64,000 nt of DNA from an uncultured Bacteroidota bacterium (GTDB taxonomy: Bacteria; Bacteroidota; Bacteroidia; Bacteroidales; P3). The position numbers and the translations under genes were made by a program. Below are positions 1 to 8,348 of this stretch, one piece after another (position 1 is the stretch's first letter; the number at the start of each line of letters is the position of its first letter). The notes below the pieces were generated by a model. The model was not told the origin of the DNA. It did not search any database and worked only from the letters and a program-made list of their open reading frames with translations. The DNA is taken from positions 51,137 to 115,136 of the forward strand of contig CACXXO010000003.1 in the NCBI GenBank assembly GCA_902771735.1, read 5' to 3'.

Positions 1-20
1 TTACTGCAAGATTGTCTGCT

Positions 21-548
21 ATGACGAATAAAGCCGCCATCCTGCTGTCTACCCTTCTCCTCCTCGGCGCCTGCAGAAGTCCTCAAGGATTGTACCTCGA
101 ATATTTTGTCGACGAGCACAAGCCCTACGAGGAGATTGGCTATGAGCAGCTGCCCGACGCCGCACGCGCCTTCCACGACCATTGCCACACCCCCGACGAC
201 ATCGAAGAAATCTTCTGCGGCCACCTCGAGGACAGCGGTAAGAAAGTCTATGGAATCGTCTTCCGCGACGGCAGCGAGATGCTCTTCGACAAGAACGGCC
301 GCTGCCTGCTGATGGTAAACCTCCGCGACGGACTCCCCCTTTGCTGGACCAACCAGATTCCCCTCTACAATGTTATCTACCGCACCATCGAAAAAGAGAT
401 GGCCCAAATGACAGACAAGCCCTGGGAAGTACGCATCATGGAAATCCAACGCGACGGATACCTCGTCAAAACGGGCCAGGGAGTGGACATCACCCTCTTC
501 TACTTCGACAAACGCGGAAGGCTGAAAGACATCGCATATGAAATATAA
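21..548 (+). CDS. Hypothetical lipoprotein
   Basis: A 175-residue protein with a bacterial lipoprotein signal peptide. The hydrophobic stretch ends in LLLLGAC, so the Cys near residue 18 is the probable lipidation site and the protein is probably membrane-anchored outside the cytoplasm. I chose the ATG at 21 rather than the in-frame TTG at 12 because it gives a compact signal peptide. The mature part is acidic and has no family I recognise; its later half holds short beta-type stretches such as DITLFYFDKRGRLKDI. The next gene starts 12 bases downstream on the same strand, so they may be co-transcribed. The promoter lies outside the window or is not visible. Confidence 0.75.
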   Translation: MTNKAAILLSTLLLLGACRSPQGLYLEYFVDEHKPYEEIGYEQLPDAARAFHDHCHTPDDIEEIFCGHLEDSGKKVYGIVFRDGSEMLFDKNGRCLLMVNLRDGLPLCWTNQIPLYNVIYRTIEKEMAQMTDKPWEVRIMEIQRDGYLVKTGQGVDITLFYFDKRGRLKDIAYEI

Positions 549-560
549 CAATCAAACAAT

Positions 561-1268
561 ATGTCCACACAACTGCACCCCGACACCCTGCCCTTCCTGC
601 AGGAACTGACAATGAACAACAACCGCCCATGGTTCAACGACCACAAGGACCGCTGGCTGGCCATCAAAGCCGACTTCGAGGCCTTCACGCAGGCACTTAT
701 CGACGAGATGGTGAAGTACGACGACACCCTCATCGGCCTGACGGCCAAGAACTCGGTCTATCGCATCTACCGCGACACACGCTTCTCGGCCGACAAGACG
801 CCTTACAAAACCCACATCGCCTGTTTCCTCAGCAGCTGGGGACCGAAGAACAGCGGCGTGCCGGGATACTATTTCCAGCTCGGTACCGAGGAAGCCTACG
901 GCCTGAAGGGCACCTGCAACCTCGGCGGCGGCATCTTCATGCCCACGCCCGAAGCCCTCAACGCCATCCGCCAGGAGATATTCTACTGCACCGACGAGTT
1001 CCTCTCCATCATGAACGAGAAGAGCTATAAAAAATACTTCGGCAGCGAATTCTTCACCCTGAAAAAACTACAGCGCGTCCCCAAGGGTTACCCTGCCGAC
1101 TGGCAAAATTCCGACCTGTTGAAATACAAGGACTACACCACCAGCTACACCATGCCAGACAAATACATCGGCAGCGAGAAACTCTTCGACGAGGTGCTAA
1201 AGGTGTGGCGCGCCAGCGTGCCGCTCAACCGCTTCGTGCAGAGAGCCATGGAAGATGTGAGAAAATGA
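561..1268 (+). CDS. DUF2461 family protein
   Basis: A 235-residue soluble protein matching the DUF2461 (TIGR02453) family over its whole length. Recognisable pieces are the N-terminal LPFLQELTMNNNRPWFNDHK, the central YRIYRDTRFSADKTPYKTH and the glycine-rich GTCNLGGGIFMP. Members are common in Bacteroidota and other bacteria; their biochemical role is not established. There is no signal peptide, so it should be cytoplasmic. It lies between two lipoprotein genes on the same strand, with 12 bases before it and 37 after it, which suggests a small operon but does not reveal a function. Confidence 0.88.
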   Translation: MSTQLHPDTLPFLQELTMNNNRPWFNDHKDRWLAIKADFEAFTQALIDEMVKYDDTLIGLTAKNSVYRIYRDTRFSADKTPYKTHIACFLSSWGPKNSGVPGYYFQLGTEEAYGLKGTCNLGGGIFMPTPEALNAIRQEIFYCTDEFLSIMNEKSYKKYFGSEFFTLKKLQRVPKGYPADWQNSDLLKYKDYTTSYTMPDKYIGSEKLFDEVLKVWRASVPLNRFVQRAMEDVRK

Positions 1269-1305
1269 CAAAAGTCTTATTCAAGCTCAAAACAAGTAAT
1301 TCCGG

Positions 1306-2418
1306 ATGAGGAAACGCTTAGCACTTGCCACCGTCGCAGTATTGGTCCTGACTATCGTCGTCGCCTGCGCTTCGCAGCGCACGGCCTACAGCCACTCTAT
1401 CCTCTCACGCCAACAGAGGGAACATGTGGACAAGGCCATCGAAGAAATCGCCAACAAAAACACCCTGCCGAGGATGGAAGTGTGGGGCAGCAACAATTAC
1501 GACGTCACGGAGAGTCAGCTGCTCAACCGACTGCTGGCCATCGAGGACCTCGACTCGCTGGCGCGCACACACCCCTCCCCCGCCCTACGTACCACCGCCG
1601 GCATCATCCTCATCGAGAAAGCGCCCCAGGCCGCCCGGCGCCTGTTGGCCAACCTGCTGGCGGACACTAGAACCCTCATGATCACCACCTATGGATTCTG
1701 CATCACGACCCAAAACGGCAACACCGTGGGCAACACGCTGCTCACATACGCCCTCGACCATAACTTCTATTCCCGAAAGGAGCTGGCATCGATAGACAGT
1801 CTCATCCTTTCCAACCCGGCTTACCGTCACCTGGACCGCTACCACAAACTCACCCACACACCCATTCCGCGAGAAATGTTCTTCAACGACCTGAGGAAAC
1901 ACCCCTGGCGCAGCGGGCGCTTCCGCCCCGAGGTGCTGACCGACAACCGCCTGATTGCCGACACTCTCTTCTTCTATCGCCAAGCACTACAAGCATTGCA
2001 CATGCAGGGAACGCCTCGTTGCTACCTCCTCGATGTATACTGGAGCAATTTTAAAGGCCACACCCTGGTACAGCTCTATTTCGCCGAGCCCGACCGGCTG
2101 GCGCTGCTGCTCCTCGACGGGAAATACGACATTGTGGACACGATGACCATTGCCCAACCCCTTCGCGAGCAGCCTCTCAACGATACCGACACCCTCTTCA
2201 CCCGCAGCCGTTTCGTGCTCAAGAAACCACCTGTTGCCATAAGTACCGAGGAACTGACTACCCGACACAACCCAGACGGGGTCCTTGACACCCTCGGCCG
2301 CAACGTCATCACACACAGCTACGACATCGACTTCGAATCTGGCCGCTTTGTCTTCAAAGAAAAGGGAACACAATACCTTGACACCGACTCGGGTCGCATG
2401 ATGCTCAAGAAAGAATAA
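1306..2418 (+). CDS. Hypothetical lipoprotein
   Basis: A 370-residue protein starting with a lipoprotein signal peptide (VLVLTIVVACASQ, Cys at about residue 21). The mature region has alternating helical and beta stretches and no domain I can name. Residues 60-140 contain helix-rich segments (LLNRLLAIEDLDSLARTH, TTAGIILIEKAPQAARRLLA) that resemble HEAT-like helical pairs, but this is only a resemblance. It is the last gene of a three-gene same-strand run and is followed within 15 bases by a strong hairpin terminator. Probable location is the periplasmic face of a membrane. Confidence 0.75.
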   Translation: MRKRLALATVAVLVLTIVVACASQRTAYSHSILSRQQREHVDKAIEEIANKNTLPRMEVWGSNNYDVTESQLLNRLLAIEDLDSLARTHPSPALRTTAGIILIEKAPQAARRLLANLLADTRTLMITTYGFCITTQNGNTVGNTLLTYALDHNFYSRKELASIDSLILSNPAYRHLDRYHKLTHTPIPREMFFNDLRKHPWRSGRFRPEVLTDNRLIADTLFFYRQALQALHMQGTPRCYLLDVYWSNFKGHTLVQLYFAEPDRLALLLLDGKYDIVDTMTIAQPLREQPLNDTDTLFTRSRFVLKKPPVAISTEELTTRHNPDGVLDTLGRNVITHSYDIDFESGRFVFKEKGTQYLDTDSGRMMLKKE

Positions 2419-2431
2419 ACCTGTTTAAAAA

Positions 2432-2465
2432 CAGAAGAAGCAAGCCTTTTGGCTTGCTTCTTCTG
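2432..2465. terminator. Bidirectional intrinsic terminator
   Basis: A 15-bp perfect stem (2432-2446 with 2451-2465) closes a TTTT loop. It sits between the convergent lipoprotein gene ending at 2418 and the transporter gene ending at 2492, so it probably serves both strands. T-rich sequence follows on the + strand and A-rich sequence precedes it. Confidence 0.85.
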
Positions 2466-2491
2466 CATTTTATCGCACACTCGGGAAGACA

Positions 2492-3847
2492 TCAGGTTAA
2501 GATGCCCGCCACCAACGAGACAATCAATGCCGCAGGGGCTACAAAGCGCACGAGGATATGATAGAACACTTTGAACCACGAGACTTTTAGTACACCATGG
2601 TTGGAGAGTTCGTCATAGATGTCCTCTTTTTTCATCACCCAACCAAAGAAGATGACCGTCAGCAATGCGCCGATGGGAGGCAGATAGGCACCGGTGAGCT
2701 TGTCGATCCAATCAAACAGATTCATCCCGCCAACAACAATGCCGCTGAGCGGCCCACCACTGAACGAGTAAGCCACAATGACCGCCAGCACCACCTCGGA
2801 CACCGAGACAAGCACTGCAGCCACATTGCGTTTCATGCCCTTGTCGGCAAGCCAAGCCGTCAGCGTCTCGAGGAGCGAGATGGCCGACGTCAGCGCCGCC
2901 AGCGTCAACAGCAGGAAGAACACCACCGCGAAGAGGATGCCAACCTTACCCATGGAGTTGAACACCACAGGCAATACCTGGTAAACCAATCCAGGGCCAC
3001 CAGCGGGATCCTGCCCGGCAGCGAAGACCGCCGGGAAGATGGCGATGCCTGCCAGCACAGCGATAACCACATCGCACACCGTAATCCATGTGGCAGTCTT
3101 CAGGATGTTGCTGTCGCGTGGAATGTAGGAACCATAGACAATCATGGCGCCCATGCCCACGGAGAGCGAGAACAGTGCTTGACCAAGAATGGCGAGGGTG
3201 CCCTCCCACGTGAGCTGGGAGAAATCGGGATGAAACAGGTAGTCAAGCCCCTTGGAAGCACCCGGCAAAGTCAACGAACGAACACATAGCAGCAGAACTA
3301 AGACCAGCAAGATGGGCATCAGCAGTTTGGACACCTTCTCGATACCCTTCTGCACACCACCGAGGATGACCAGCAGCGTAAACACGAGAAACACTGTCAG
3401 GAACACTACAGGTTTCCAAGGCGAAGCGGCGAAACTGGCGAAATGGTCGGCGAATCCGTCATTGGAGATAGAGGCCAGCGTCCCCGTCACCGACTCCCAG
3501 AAGTAGCCCAGCGTCCACCCGGAGATGACCAGATAGATGGACAGGATAAGGAAGCAGGTGAACATACCATACAGTCCCACCAACTTCCATGCGGGACGCT
3601 TGGGACAAAGTGCCGGGAAAGCCTTTTCGGGAGCATAACCCGACCGGCGACCGATGACGAACTCCGTCATCAGCAATACCATACCAATGAGGAAGACGAA
3701 AAGCAAGTAGACAAAAAGGCAGGCGGCACCGCCGTACTGGCCACAGATGTAGGGAAAACGCCAGATGTTGCCCAATCCCACTGCCGACCCGGCGGCAGCC
3801 ATCACCACTCCAAACGAGGAGGTAAAACCGGTTTTATTGTTTGCCAT
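2492..3847 (-). CDS. Sodium-dependent transporter, NSS/SNF family
   Basis: A 451-residue integral membrane protein of the neurotransmitter:sodium symporter family (LeuT fold), of the usual length for the bacterial 11-12 helix type. The first helix carries the family hallmark AAAGSAVGLGNIWRFPY, which forms part of the sodium and substrate sites. Further segments such as GALFSLSVGMGAMIVYGSY and LTLAALTSAISLLE are typical of helices 6 and 8. It should import an amino acid or related amine with Na+; the substrate cannot be read from sequence. It lies downstream of an MFS gene on the same strand, but a hairpin terminator separates them, so it is probably transcribed on its own. Confidence 0.92.
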   Translation of the reverse strand: MANNKTGFTSSFGVVMAAAGSAVGLGNIWRFPYICGQYGGAACLFVYLLFVFLIGMVLLMTEFVIGRRSGYAPEKAFPALCPKRPAWKLVGLYGMFTCFLILSIYLVISGWTLGYFWESVTGTLASISNDGFADHFASFAASPWKPVVFLTVFLVFTLLVILGGVQKGIEKVSKLLMPILLVLVLLLCVRSLTLPGASKGLDYLFHPDFSQLTWEGTLAILGQALFSLSVGMGAMIVYGSYIPRDSNILKTATWITVCDVVIAVLAGIAIFPAVFAAGQDPAGGPGLVYQVLPVVFNSMGKVGILFAVVFFLLLTLAALTSAISLLETLTAWLADKGMKRNVAAVLVSVSEVVLAVIVAYSFSGGPLSGIVVGGMNLFDWIDKLTGAYLPPIGALLTVIFFGWVMKKEDIYDELSNHGVLKVSWFKVFYHILVRFVAPAALIVSLVAGILT

Positions 3848-3867
3848 AGGATACTCTTATTTAAAAA

Positions 3868-3899
3868 TGTGGAGACGTGCCCCACGGCGCGTCTCCACA
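3868..3899 (-). terminator. Intrinsic terminator after the MFS gene
   Basis: A 10-bp perfect stem (3868-3877 with 3890-3899) and a GC-rich 12-base loop. On the minus strand it is followed by ATTTTTAAATAAG, the expected T-tract. It separates the upstream MFS transporter gene from the NSS transporter gene. Confidence 0.8.
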
Positions 3900-3918
3900 T
3901 AAAGGAAATCTCAATCGA

Positions 3919-5568
3919 TTATTCAGCCTTGATGTTGGGCTGTTCGAGGCCGAGGCCTTTCTTCTTGTCAACCGCCTTCAGGTAGATGGCAATGAGGCCG
4001 GCGGCAACGCCGAGGCAGGCGAACATGACCAGCGGAACACTGTGGTCAAGCTCGGTGGCAGGAGTGCCTTCGGGGTTGGTGTTGTTCAGAATCTTGCCAT
4101 AGAGCAGCGGGAAGAGCCAGAGACCGATATTCTGAATCCAGAAAATCAGAGCATAGGCAGAACCGATAATCTTCTCGTCAACCAGTTTGGGGACCGAGGG
4201 CCACAGGGCAGCGGGCACCAGCGAGAAGGAGGCGCCGAGCACAAGGATGGTCAGGTAGGCCACCATGACACCCGCAACGGGGCTGGTCTTGAACTGCGGC
4301 AGAATGAAGGCGAAAGTCAGATGGCAGACCACCAGCAGGATGGAGCCAATCATCAACATAGAAGCGGCCTTACCTTTGGTGTCGACATAGTTGCCGAGGA
4401 TGGGAGTGATGGCCACAGCCAGCAGCGGGAACACGGCGAAGATGGACTCTTCGGTGCCGCGCATGTAGCCCATGTAGCAGTAGACAATCAAGGCCACAAC
4501 GGCCAGACCCATCAGACCATATTTCATGTTTTTGTTCTTCTTCATGAAGTTGCTCGAGAACGAGGCAGCAGCCACGACAAGCATGATGATGTACTGCACG
4601 ATGGTGGCCGACGGACTTGCCCAGAACGAGCCTTCGGGAGCAGGAGTGAGCGTCAGGTCGCACTGCAGCATGTTCACGGCATATTTCTGGAAGGGGAAGA
4701 TGGCACTATAATAGAGCACGCAGAGCAGGGCCACCAGCCAGAATCCGAGGCTGGAGAGGATCTTGCCCAGGTCGCGAATCTTGAATGGGTCGTCTTTTTC
4801 CTCAGCCTCGCCGGTCTGAGCGTCGAGTTTCTTGTCCATGAAGAAATAGACAATGAACATGATGAGGGCGATGCAGAGGAGCACCACGCCGAAAGCCACC
4901 GAACGGCTCACGTTGACGCTGCCACCAAGATGAGCGAAGAAGGGGGAGAAAATCATGCAGGTGGCCACACCCAGGCGGGCCAGAGCCATCTCGCTGCCCA
5001 TAGCCATGGCAGTTTCGCGGCCTTTGAACCACTTGACGATACCGCGGCTCACGGTGATGCCTGCCATCTCGCAGCCGCAACCGAAAATCATGAAGCCACA
5101 TGCAGCCAGCTTGGCCGATGCGGGCATGCCGCGATAGAAGGGAGAGACGCCAAGCTCGTCAAAAAGCGGAATGTAGTTCAGATTGTTGGTGAACCAGTTG
5201 TAGAGAGCCGTATGGTTACCCATCTCGTCGACACCGATGAACGACTCGCTGATGGCGTAATATTTGATGATACCGCCCACCAGCATCACGGCGCCCGAAA
5301 GCACAGCGGTGAAACGCACACCCATCTTGTCGAGAATGATACCGGCGAAGATGAGGAAGAACACAAAGACATTGAGGAACACCTCAGAGCCCTGCATCGT
5401 GCCAAAGGCCAGACTGTCCCAGCCGCGGGTATCCTGCATCAGGTCCTTGATGGGCGACAAAATATCCATAAATACGTAGCTGCAGAACATGGCCAAAGCC
5501 AGAAGCAGCAATGCTGTCCAACGCATTCCTGCGCTGTCTCTTAGTGTTTTGATACTTGTTTGTGTCAT
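3919..5568 (-). CDS. MFS transporter
   Basis: A 549-residue polytopic membrane protein of the major facilitator superfamily with at least 12 predicted hydrophobic helices. The loop after helix 2 holds IFAGIILDKMGVRF, matching the MFS motif GxxxDrxGxR. The N-half ends with a charged central loop (about residues 225-240, KLDAQTGEAEEKDDPFK) before the second six-helix bundle. It is longer than the usual 400-450 residues because of an extended extracytoplasmic segment around residues 110-145. The substrate is unknown. The gene has its own promoter upstream (box at 5606-5613) and a terminator downstream, so it is probably monocistronic. Confidence 0.88.
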   Translation of the reverse strand: MTQTSIKTLRDSAGMRWTALLLLALAMFCSYVFMDILSPIKDLMQDTRGWDSLAFGTMQGSEVFLNVFVFFLIFAGIILDKMGVRFTAVLSGAVMLVGGIIKYYAISESFIGVDEMGNHTALYNWFTNNLNYIPLFDELGVSPFYRGMPASAKLAACGFMIFGCGCEMAGITVSRGIVKWFKGRETAMAMGSEMALARLGVATCMIFSPFFAHLGGSVNVSRSVAFGVVLLCIALIMFIVYFFMDKKLDAQTGEAEEKDDPFKIRDLGKILSSLGFWLVALLCVLYYSAIFPFQKYAVNMLQCDLTLTPAPEGSFWASPSATIVQYIIMLVVAAASFSSNFMKKNKNMKYGLMGLAVVALIVYCYMGYMRGTEESIFAVFPLLAVAITPILGNYVDTKGKAASMLMIGSILLVVCHLTFAFILPQFKTSPVAGVMVAYLTILVLGASFSLVPAALWPSVPKLVDEKIIGSAYALIFWIQNIGLWLFPLLYGKILNNTNPEGTPATELDHSVPLVMFACLGVAAGLIAIYLKAVDKKKGLGLEQPNIKAE

Positions 5569-5605
5569 AATATTATTATTTAATTATACATTCCAAACGG
5601 ATTTG

Positions 5606-5613
5606 CAAAAATA
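5606..5613 (-). promoter_or_regulatory. Bacteroidota-type -7 box for the MFS gene
   Basis: The minus strand reads TATTTTTG, matching the TAnnTTTG consensus, about 38 bases before the ATG at 5568. The -33 element is weak. Confidence 0.6.
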
Positions 5614-5681
5614 CGAATAAAAAATGACATAGCGGCCACAATTTGAAAAAAAAGTTAAAATTAACATTTCCTTTGTAGCGA

Positions 5682-5791
5682 CTAACCATCATTTGCCTAC
5701 CATCGCCCTACCAACACCCTACCAACTCCTACCACGGTAGGAGTTGGTAGGGCGTTGGTAGGGCGTTCATAGGTGGTTATCACATAGTTAG
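5682..5791. repeat. Large intergenic palindrome, copy A
   Basis: Centre between 5734 and 5735. The inner stem 5704-5734/5735-5765 pairs at all but two of 31 positions, and weaker pairing continues outward to CTAAC/GTTAG ends. Arms are built from CTACCAAC-type units. It lies in the divergent region between the MFS gene and the thioesterase gene. A 12-base GTTAAAATTAAC lies at 5654-5665, just outside the left arm. The right-hand tail (5766-5797) is nearly the same as that of copy B. Confidence 0.9.
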
Positions 5792-5841
5792 CATTTAGGA
5801 TGCACAAGGCAATATTTGGGCGGTTTTTACGTTACATAAAC

Positions 5842-6231
5842 ATGGAATATATCTTTGAAAACAGCGACATGGTTCGCGACTATGAATGTGATATTCAAGG
5901 CATTGTAAACAACGCCAATTATCAGCACTATATGGAGCACTCGCGCCACCTCTATGTGATGGATCGCGGAGTCAGCTTTGCCGCATTACACGAAGAAGGC
6001 ATCGATGTGGTGGTGGCACGTTTCGAGATTTCCTACAAAGTGCCGCTGCGCCCGTGCGACGAGTATGTCTGCCGCCTGATGCCCGAGAAGAAGGGCATCC
6101 GCTACATCTTCCACCAGGCTATCTTTCGCAAGGCCGACAACAAGCTCTGCTGCTCGGCACAAGTGGATTGCGTGGCCACCATGGGCGGACGGCTTGTCAG
6201 TGGACACCCGAAACTTGATGAATTGTTATGA
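5842..6231 (+). CDS. Hotdog-fold acyl-CoA thioesterase, YbgC/4HBT type
   Basis: A 129-residue single-domain protein of the 4-hydroxybenzoyl-CoA thioesterase-like family, which hydrolyses acyl-CoA or acyl-ACP thioesters in the cytoplasm. The segment DYECDIQGIVNNANYQHYME carries the family motif (D...GIVN...Y...E) with the Asp expected to be catalytic. Later VVARFEISYKVPLRPCDEYV is the typical central strand pair. I chose the ATG at 5842 instead of the in-frame ATG at 5800 because homology begins at MEYIFENSDMVRDYE. The stop overlaps the start of the next gene (ATGA), so the two are translationally coupled. Confidence 0.85.
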   Translation: MEYIFENSDMVRDYECDIQGIVNNANYQHYMEHSRHLYVMDRGVSFAALHEEGIDVVVARFEISYKVPLRPCDEYVCRLMPEKKGIRYIFHQAIFRKADNKLCCSAQVDCVATMGGRLVSGHPKLDELL

Positions 6232-6932
6232 AACAGGCACTCTTATTATTCCTGCTGTTGGCAGCGGCAACCGCCCACGGACAGCTTTTCGACCACTTGG
6301 ACTATCGCGAAGGAGTGGCGACCCTACAGATTAATGCCCGGCTGACCAATATTTACATGTACGAAGCACGGGGCGAGATTGACACCATCGTGCACGAATT
6401 TCCTGCCTCAGCGGTGGCATTTGTTTATGAAGGAAAAGAATATCATAATGTTGGATTGAACGACAGTCTGGAATTGGTCGATATCGATTACCGCGACAGC
6501 GTGAAGATGACCATAACAGTATGGCGCGACCGAAAAGACCTAATGGGCAGAAGCCCTTACGCCGAGGTGACAGCCATCGAGCGGCTGCGCGCCGTGGGGG
6601 AGATTGACACCATAGGGCGCGTCATCGGGTATGGCGACACGCTGTATATCACCCATTTGGATGGGCGTTGGGAATGGCGTCCCTATCTGACCAGCGATTC
6701 CAAATTTTGGGGGCTCTCAGAAGATGAGCTCTACCTTGTGCTGCACATGGATGAATCCTTTTGTATACGAATACTAATGAGGAGAAAACCCATCCGTCAT
6801 GTGGACTACTACGATCGAGGCAACCGTATCTGGTACGAGTACCTTATACTGCGGGGAACAGGAGAGCCTAACCCCGACTTTACCGACTGCACAATTTGGC
6901 TCCATGAGAAGCCGCATGGATTTAAGGAATAA
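6228..6932 (+). CDS. Hypothetical secreted protein
   Basis: A 234-residue protein with a short Sec-type signal peptide (KQALLLFLLLAAATAHGQ, cleavage probably after HG or HGQ). The mature region is beta-rich and acidic; I recognise no family. It overlaps the upstream thioesterase gene by four bases (ATGA), so both are made from one transcript, and it is followed at once by a strong terminator. No catalytic motif or cysteine pattern is evident; a role at the cell envelope is a guess from the signal peptide alone. Confidence 0.75.
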   Translation: MKQALLLFLLLAAATAHGQLFDHLDYREGVATLQINARLTNIYMYEARGEIDTIVHEFPASAVAFVYEGKEYHNVGLNDSLELVDIDYRDSVKMTITVWRDRKDLMGRSPYAEVTAIERLRAVGEIDTIGRVIGYGDTLYITHLDGRWEWRPYLTSDSKFWGLSEDELYLVLHMDESFCIRILMRRKPIRHVDYYDRGNRIWYEYLILRGTGEPNPDFTDCTIWLHEKPHGFKE

Positions 6933-6934
6933 AA

Positions 6935-6962
6935 AGAAGGCCCGCCGAATGGCGGGCCTTCT
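6935..6962. terminator. Bidirectional intrinsic terminator
   Basis: A 12-bp perfect GC-rich stem (6935-6946 with 6951-6962) with a GAAT loop, between convergent genes ending at 6932 and 6979. A-rich sequence lies to the left, giving a T-tract on the minus strand. Confidence 0.88.
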
Positions 6963-6978
6963 CATGTAATGAACTTTT

Positions 6979-8256
6979 CTACTCCACGTTGAGGATGTAG
7001 TAGTTCTTCTTGCCTTTCTGCACAAGGATGCAGCCGGAGGCAAGGATGTCGGCAGCGGAGAGCATAGCGCCCTCGCCGACCTTCTGCTTGTTGACAGAGA
7101 TGGAGTTCTGCTTCAGCTCGCGACGGATTTCACCCTTGCTGGCGAACATGCCCACTTCGGCGGCGAGGTCCACCAGCGAAGCACCGGCCTCGATGGCCGT
7201 GCGGCTGACGCTGAACTGCGGCACGCCCTCGAAGACACTCAGCAGTGTCTCGCGGTCCAAAGCATTGAGCTGCTCGGTAGTGGCCTTGCCGAAGAGGAGT
7301 TCGCTGGCGGCGATGGCGGTGTTGTATGCCTCTTCGCCGTGGACGCGGATGGTGATGTCCTTGGCCAGAGCCTTTTGCAGAATGCGCTGCTCGGGGGCTT
7401 CGGCGTGCTGCTTCTCCATGGCCTCGATTTCCTCTTTCGAGAAGAGGGTGAAGATGCGGATATAGCGCGCAGTGTCGACATCGGAGCAGTTGAGCCAGAA
7501 CTGGTAGAACATGTAGGGGCTGGTCTTTGCGGGGTCGAGCCACACATTGCCGCCTTCGGTCTTGCCGAACTTGGTGCCGTCGGCCTTGGTGATGAGCGGG
7601 CAGGTGAGGGCGAAAGCCTCGCCGCCTTCCATGCGGCGGATGAGCTCGGTACCGGTGGTGATGTTGCCCCATTGGTCGCTGCCGCCCATCTGGAGCTTGC
7701 AACCCTTGGTGCGGTAGAGGGTCAGGAAGTCGTAGCCCTGAAGCAGCTGATAGCTGAACTCGGTGAATGAGATACCAGTCTCCATGCGCTTCTTCACGCT
7801 GTCCTTGGTCATCATGTAGTTGACGGTGATATGTTTGCCCACATCGCGAATGAAATCGAGGAAGAGATAGTCCTTCATCCAGTCGTAGTTATTGCAAATC
7901 TCGGCGCCGTTGACAGAGTTGTCGAAGTCGAGGAAGCGCTCGAGCTGATGGCGGATACACTGCACGTTGTGCTGGATTTCCTCCACGGTGAGGAGTTTGC
8001 GCTCGGCGGCCTTGAAGGAGGGGTCGCCAATCATGCCGGTAGCGCCTCCTACGACAGCCAAGGGCTTGTGTCCTGCCATCTGGAGGTGTTTTAGAAGCAT
8101 GATGGAGACGAGGTGACCAATATGAAGAGAGTCGGCGGTGGGATCAATGCCCACATAGGCCGTAGTCATTTCTTTGTTGAGTTGTTCTTCTGTGCCGGGC
8201 ATGATGTCGTGAATCATGCCGCGCCATTTCAGTTCTTCTACAAGGTTTGTGTTCAT
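6979..8256 (-). CDS. tyrS: Tyrosine--tRNA ligase
   Basis: A 425-residue class I aminoacyl-tRNA synthetase that charges tRNA-Tyr. The Rossmann core carries the HIGH signature within [18 protein letters not shown] and the KMSKS-equivalent KFGKT. The tyrosine pocket motifs GGSDQWGNI and YQLLQGYDF are present. The C-terminal 80 residues form an S4-like RNA-binding domain ([18 protein letters not shown]). Length and motif order match bacterial TyrRS of the KFGKT subtype. It is flanked on both sides by strong terminators, so it is a single-gene transcript. No T-box leader is visible upstream. Confidence 0.97.
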   Translation of the reverse strand: MNTNLVEELKWRGMIHDIMPGTEEQLNKEMTTAYVGIDPTADSLHIGHLVSIMLLKHLQMAGHKPLAVVGGATGMIGDPSFKAAERKLLTVEEIQHNVQCIRHQLERFLDFDNSVNGAEICNNYDWMKDYLFLDFIRDVGKHITVNYMMTKDSVKKRMETGISFTEFSYQLLQGYDFLTLYRTKGCKLQMGGSDQWGNITTGTELIRRMEGGEAFALTCPLITKADGTKFGKTEGGNVWLDPAKTSPYMFYQFWLNCSDVDTARYIRIFTLFSKEEIEAMEKQHAEAPEQRILQKALAKDITIRVHGEEAYNTAIAASELLFGKATTEQLNALDRETLLSVFEGVPQFSVSRTAIEAGASLVDLAAEVGMFASKGEIRRELKQNSISVNKQKVGEGAMLSAADILASGCILVQKGKKNYYILNVE

Positions 8257-8292
8257 CTACTATTATATAATATTGTATTCATTTATTATAAA

Positions 8293-8320
8293 AGAGGTAC
8301 TGCCCGCGGGCGGTACCTCT
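8293..8320. terminator. Intrinsic terminator downstream of the T9SS propeller gene
   Basis: A 14-bp stem with one wobble pair (8293-8306 with 8307-8320), tightly closed by CCCGCGGG. A-rich sequence lies to its left (minus-strand T-tract) and a long T run to its right. It lies between the end of the gene starting at 11546 and the start of tyrS. Confidence 0.82.
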
Positions 8321-8348
8321 TTTTTTTTTATTGTCCTTGACGCCCTGA